A stretch of 8,363 nt of DNA from an uncultured Acidimicrobiaceae bacterium (GTDB lineage: Bacteria; Actinomycetota; Acidimicrobiia; Acidimicrobiales; Ilumatobacteraceae), in the NCBI GenBank assembly GCA_903919215.1, contig CAIXHI010000164.1, positions 1-8,363 on the forward strand, in the 5' to 3' direction. The notes under the pieces were generated by a model. That model did no database searches and was not told where the DNA came from. It saw nothing but the letters and a program-made list of their open reading frames with translations. The position numbers and the translations under genes are program-made. This document shows, piece after piece, positions 6,107 to 8,363 of this stretch (position 1 is the first letter of the stretch; each line of letters starts with the position of its first letter).

Positions 6107-7081
6107 TCAGGAGACTGCTGTGTCGATCCGAGCCATGACGTCGGGGGTCAGCAGCGGCAACACGTCGAGCGCCGCGAAGTTCTCCAGCACCTGGCTCGCG
6201 CGGCTGGCACCGGTGATCACCGTGGACACATGAGGGTTGGCTGCGCACCAGGCGATCGAGAGCTGGGCCAGCGTGCAACCGAGTTCTTCGGCGATGGGGC
6301 GGAGCAGCTCGACCTTCGCGACGGACGCCGCATCGGTGACCCGCCCGGTCAGCCACTCGTAGCCGGCCAACGCGCCGCGGCTGTCCTGGGGGACACCGTC
6401 CTTGTACTTGCCGGTGAGCAGACCGGAAGCCAGCGGACTCCAGATCGTGGTGCCGAGGCCGATCTCGTCGTACAGGCGGGCGTACTCCCATTCGACCTTG
6501 CCGCGGGTGAGCAGGTTGTACTGCGGCTGCTCCATGACCGGCTTGTGCAGGTGATGCCGCTCGGCGATCTCCCATGCGGCGCGGATCTCGTCCGCTGCCC
6601 ACTCACTGGTGCCCCAGTAGAGCGCTTTCCCGGACGACACGATGTCGCTCATCGCCCACACCGTCTCCTCGATCGGGGTCTTCGGGTCGGGCCGGTGACA
6701 GAAGATCAGGTCGAGGAAGTCGAGTTGCATCCGCTCGAGCGAACCGTCCATGGCCTGCATGAGGTACTTGCGGTTCAGCGTGTTCTGCATGTTCGGGACG
6801 CGCCCGTTGATACCCCAGAAGAACTTGCTGCTGACCACGTACGAGTTGCGCGCCCAGCCGAGTTCCTTGAACACACGACCCATCTGTTCCTCGGACTTGC
6901 CGCCGGCGTAGGCCTCGGCGTTGTCGAAGAAGTTGCAGCCGGCGTCGTACGCGGTCTGCATGCACTCGATCGCCATCTGATCGCCCAGTTGCGTGTCGAA
7001 CGTGACCCAACTGCCGAAGGAGAGGATGGATACCTGCAAGCCACTACGGCCCAGGCGGCGGTACTGCATTCTCGAAGTCAT
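6107..7081 (-). CDS. Aldo/keto reductase, Kv-channel beta-subunit-like group
   Basis: A 324-residue NADPH-dependent (beta/alpha)8 oxidoreductase acting on carbonyl compounds. The catalytic tetrad is visible as Asp53, Tyr58, Lys86 and His129. It lies in the blocks NFFDNAEAYAGGKSEE (50-65), SSKFFWG (84-90) and LDLIFCHRPDP (123-133). Cofactor-binding segments are YWGTSEW (155-161), EQPQYNLL (184-191), SPLASGLLTGKY (215-226) and GASRASQVLENF (291-302). The FWG, TLNRKYL (101-107) and YWGTSEW features are those of the bacterial proteins related to potassium-channel beta subunits; no channel gene is nearby. The substrate is unknown. I chose the ATG at 7081, which has TAGGTT 7 nt upstream. A TTG at 7090 or the ATG at 7069 are alternatives. 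It lies between two homocysteine methyltransferase genes on the same strand, so a role near methionine or betaine metabolism is possible but speculative. Confidence 0.92.
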   Translation of the reverse strand: MTSRMQYRRLGRSGLQVSILSFGSWVTFDTQLGDQMAIECMQTAYDAGCNFFDNAEAYAGGKSEEQMGRVFKELGWARNSYVVSSKFFWGINGRVPNMQNTLNRKYLMQAMDGSLERMQLDFLDLIFCHRPDPKTPIEETVWAMSDIVSSGKALYWGTSEWAADEIRAAWEIAERHHLHKPVMEQPQYNLLTRGKVEWEYARLYDEIGLGTTIWSPLASGLLTGKYKDGVPQDSRGALAGYEWLTGRVTDAASVAKVELLRPIAEELGCTLAQLSIAWCAANPHVSTVITGASRASQVLENFAALDVLPLLTPDVMARIDTAVS

Positions 7082-7101
7082 GCCAGGCAACCTACTGGCA
7101 T
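7080..7101 (-). promoter_or_regulatory. Candidate -10 within an inverted repeat at the aldo/keto reductase start
   Basis: The perfect inverted repeat ATGCCAG-N8-CTGGCAT spans the 3' side of the 30-bp gap after the mmuM-like gene and the start codon at 7081. On the minus strand its loop carries TAGGTT (7094-7089), 7 nt before that ATG. It could be an operator over a leaderless promoter or a weak hairpin after the upstream gene. There is no T-tract, so it is not an intrinsic terminator of the usual kind. Confidence 0.4.
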
Positions 7102-7111
7102 GATCAGCGGG

Positions 7112-7999
7112 TCATGCGAGCGAGGCGCGAAGCTCGGCCAGCGCGCGGATTCCAGCGGAGCCGACGCCGCAGCAGCCTCCGATGAGGGCAGCGCCGAGGC
7201 CCAGCCATGCGGGTACGAGCGACGGCATCTCCAGACCACCGGCGGTGCCGACCCAACACTGGTGATCGCCGTCCCACTGTGCCCCATGGTTCGGGTAGAC
7301 GACGTACGGCAACTCGATCCCGGCCGCGCGCACAGCACCCAGCAGCGAATCCACGAGCCGCGGTGCAGTGCAGTTCAGACCCACCGCCGACACACCCGGG
7401 GCGATTCGAGCGACTGCCTCGACGAACACATCACCGCCACACGTGTGTGCCTCATCGGCGCACGTGAATGACACCCACGCCGGCGCGTCCGTGAGGGCGC
7501 GCAACTCTTCCACCACGATCTCTGCCTCGGCCATCGTCGGGATGGTCTCGATCGCGTAGACATCGGGCGACGAATCGACCAGCACTTCGAGCCGCTCGCG
7601 ATGAAACGCGCGCACTTCGTCCCACGACGCTGCATAGCCGCCGCGATATTCGCTGCCGTCACCGAGATACGCACCGAACGGCCCGACAGAGCACGCAACC
7701 ACCGCCGCCCCAGAGGCACGTGCAACCGCAGTCGTGGAGGCGAGCAACCGGCGGGCGGCGGAGGGCGTGAGGCCGGCGCGAACGAACCCCGCCACGCTGG
7801 CCTGATAGCTGGACGTGATGACCACATCGGCCCCGGCGTCCACGTACAACCGATGCGCGGCGGTGATGATCTCTGGATGATCGAGCAGTGTTGCCGCGGT
7901 CCACAACAGACCTGCGGGACGTTCACCCAGTTCCTCCAACGCGGTGGACAGCCCGCCGTCCATCACCGTGAACGGCACGCGCAACAGAGCGATACTCAC
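7112..7999 (-). CDS. Homocysteine S-methyltransferase, MmuM-like
   Basis: A 295-residue homocysteine S-methyltransferase of the MmuM type, which characteristically moves a methyl group from S-methylmethionine (or S-adenosylmethionine) to homocysteine. Visible blocks are MDGGLSTALEELG (13-25), ITSSYQAS (61-68), CSVGPFGAYLGDGSEYRGGY (103-122), YAIETIPTMAEAE (148-160), GLNCTAP (207-213), YPNHG (235-239) and LIGGCCGVG (272-280). Cys210, Cys276 and Cys277 are the zinc ligands. The VGPFGAYLGDGSEYRG block distinguishes MmuM from the Bmt-type paralogue downstream. The GTG at 7999 overlaps the hisF stop as GTGA, which implies translational coupling. No S-methylmethionine permease is in the window, so the in vivo donor is unclear. 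Confidence 0.88.
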   Translation of the reverse strand: MSIALLRVPFTVMDGGLSTALEELGERPAGLLWTAATLLDHPEIITAAHRLYVDAGADVVITSSYQASVAGFVRAGLTPSAARRLLASTTAVARASGAAVVACSVGPFGAYLGDGSEYRGGYAASWDEVRAFHRERLEVLVDSSPDVYAIETIPTMAEAEIVVEELRALTDAPAWVSFTCADEAHTCGGDVFVEAVARIAPGVSAVGLNCTAPRLVDSLLGAVRAAGIELPYVVYPNHGAQWDGDHQCWVGTAGGLEMPSLVPAWLGLGAALIGGCCGVGSAGIRALAELRASLA

Positions 8000-8363
8000 G
8001 CGGGCCGCACAGTCACACCGGCGGCAGACATCACGGCCTTCGCCTCGGCGATGGTGTGTTGACCGAAGTGGAAGATGCTGGCGGCCAGCACGCCGGTCGC
8101 ATGCCCGTCGGTGACACCGTCGACCAAGTGCTGGAGCGTGCCCACACCACCGCTGGCAATGATCGGGACACCGACGGCATCGGCGACGCTCCGAGTGAGC
8201 GGAAGGTCGAACCCTTCCTTCGTTCCATCGCGATCCATCGAGGTGAGCAGGATCTCACCGGCACCCAGCCGGGCTGCCTCGGTGGCCCACCACACGGCAT
8301 CGATGCCTGTGGCCGTGCGACCGCCATGCAGGTACACCTCGAAACCACTCGCGATATCCGACC
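7996..8363 (-). CDS. hisF: Imidazole glycerol phosphate synthase cyclase subunit, C-terminal part
   Basis: The last 121 codons of HisF; the 5' half lies beyond the right window edge (the protein usually has about 255 residues). HisF closes the imidazole ring to give imidazole glycerol phosphate and AICAR, using ammonia passed on from HisH. The retained part begins SDIASGFEVYLHGGR. It contains GAGEILLTSMDRDGT with the catalytic Asp of the MDRDG motif, the phosphate loop IIASGGVG, and the second phosphate site AASIFHFG. No frameshift is visible. Its stop overlaps the mmuM-like start by 4 bp (GTGA). The partner hisI is about 4.6 kb downstream on the same strand rather than adjacent. Confidence 0.96.
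   Translation of the reverse strand, partial: SDIASGFEVYLHGGRTATGIDAVWWATEAARLGAGEILLTSMDRDGTKEGFDLPLTRSVADAVGVPIIASGGVGTLQHLVDGVTDGHATGVLAASIFHFGQHTIAEAKAVMSAAGVTVRPA

Noticed and set aside
6230..7471. 413-codon plus-strand open frame
   Set aside because: It is antisense to the aldo/keto reductase and the mmuM-like gene, both with full family motifs. Long antisense frames are expected in GC-rich DNA, and no domain is recognisable.

Overview
The window is compact, GC-rich bacterial DNA with short intergenic gaps. It has GTG starts, 4-bp start/stop overlaps, and several starts placed 7-8 nt after a TANNNT hexamer, a layout typical of leaderless actinobacterial genes. Together with the protein families, this suggests an actinomycete (Actinomycetota), possibly of the Acidimicrobiia. 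The phylum is a reasonable inference; the class is a guess.

Layout from left to right: (1) bases 1-214 hold no gene. They carry a repeat array built on an 11-bp core, three copies in one orientation and two inverted. (2) A compact YgfZ/GcvT-like folate-binding protein lies on the minus strand. It is divergent from an unrecognised plus-strand protein with three membrane segments. (3) On the minus strand, transcribed right to left, come a GroES-like co-chaperonin, hisI and trpE. hisI and trpE are joined by an ATGA overlap. (4) A plus-strand lipoprotein gene is divergent from the GroES-like gene. (5) A second minus-strand run is hisF (5' end outside the window), an MmuM-type homocysteine S-methyltransferase (GTGA overlap with hisF), a Kv-beta-type aldo/keto reductase, a Bmt/BHMT-type homocysteine methyltransferase, and an LCIB-type beta-carbonic-anhydrase family protein.

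The metabolic themes are histidine synthesis (hisF, hisI), the first committed step of tryptophan synthesis (trpE), and methyl transfer to homocysteine by two distinct paralogues. hisF, hisI and trpE lie in the relative order known from other actinobacteria. Here hisF and hisI are separated by about 4.6 kb of unrelated genes.

The points most worth a second look are the LCIB-like protein directly behind a homocysteine methyltransferase, the inverted repeat array at the left edge, the recurring TANNNT-7/8 nt-start arrangement, the palindromes centred on start codons, and the orphan GroES-like protein. I see no mobile element, CRISPR array, rRNA or tRNA, and no clear rho-independent terminator.
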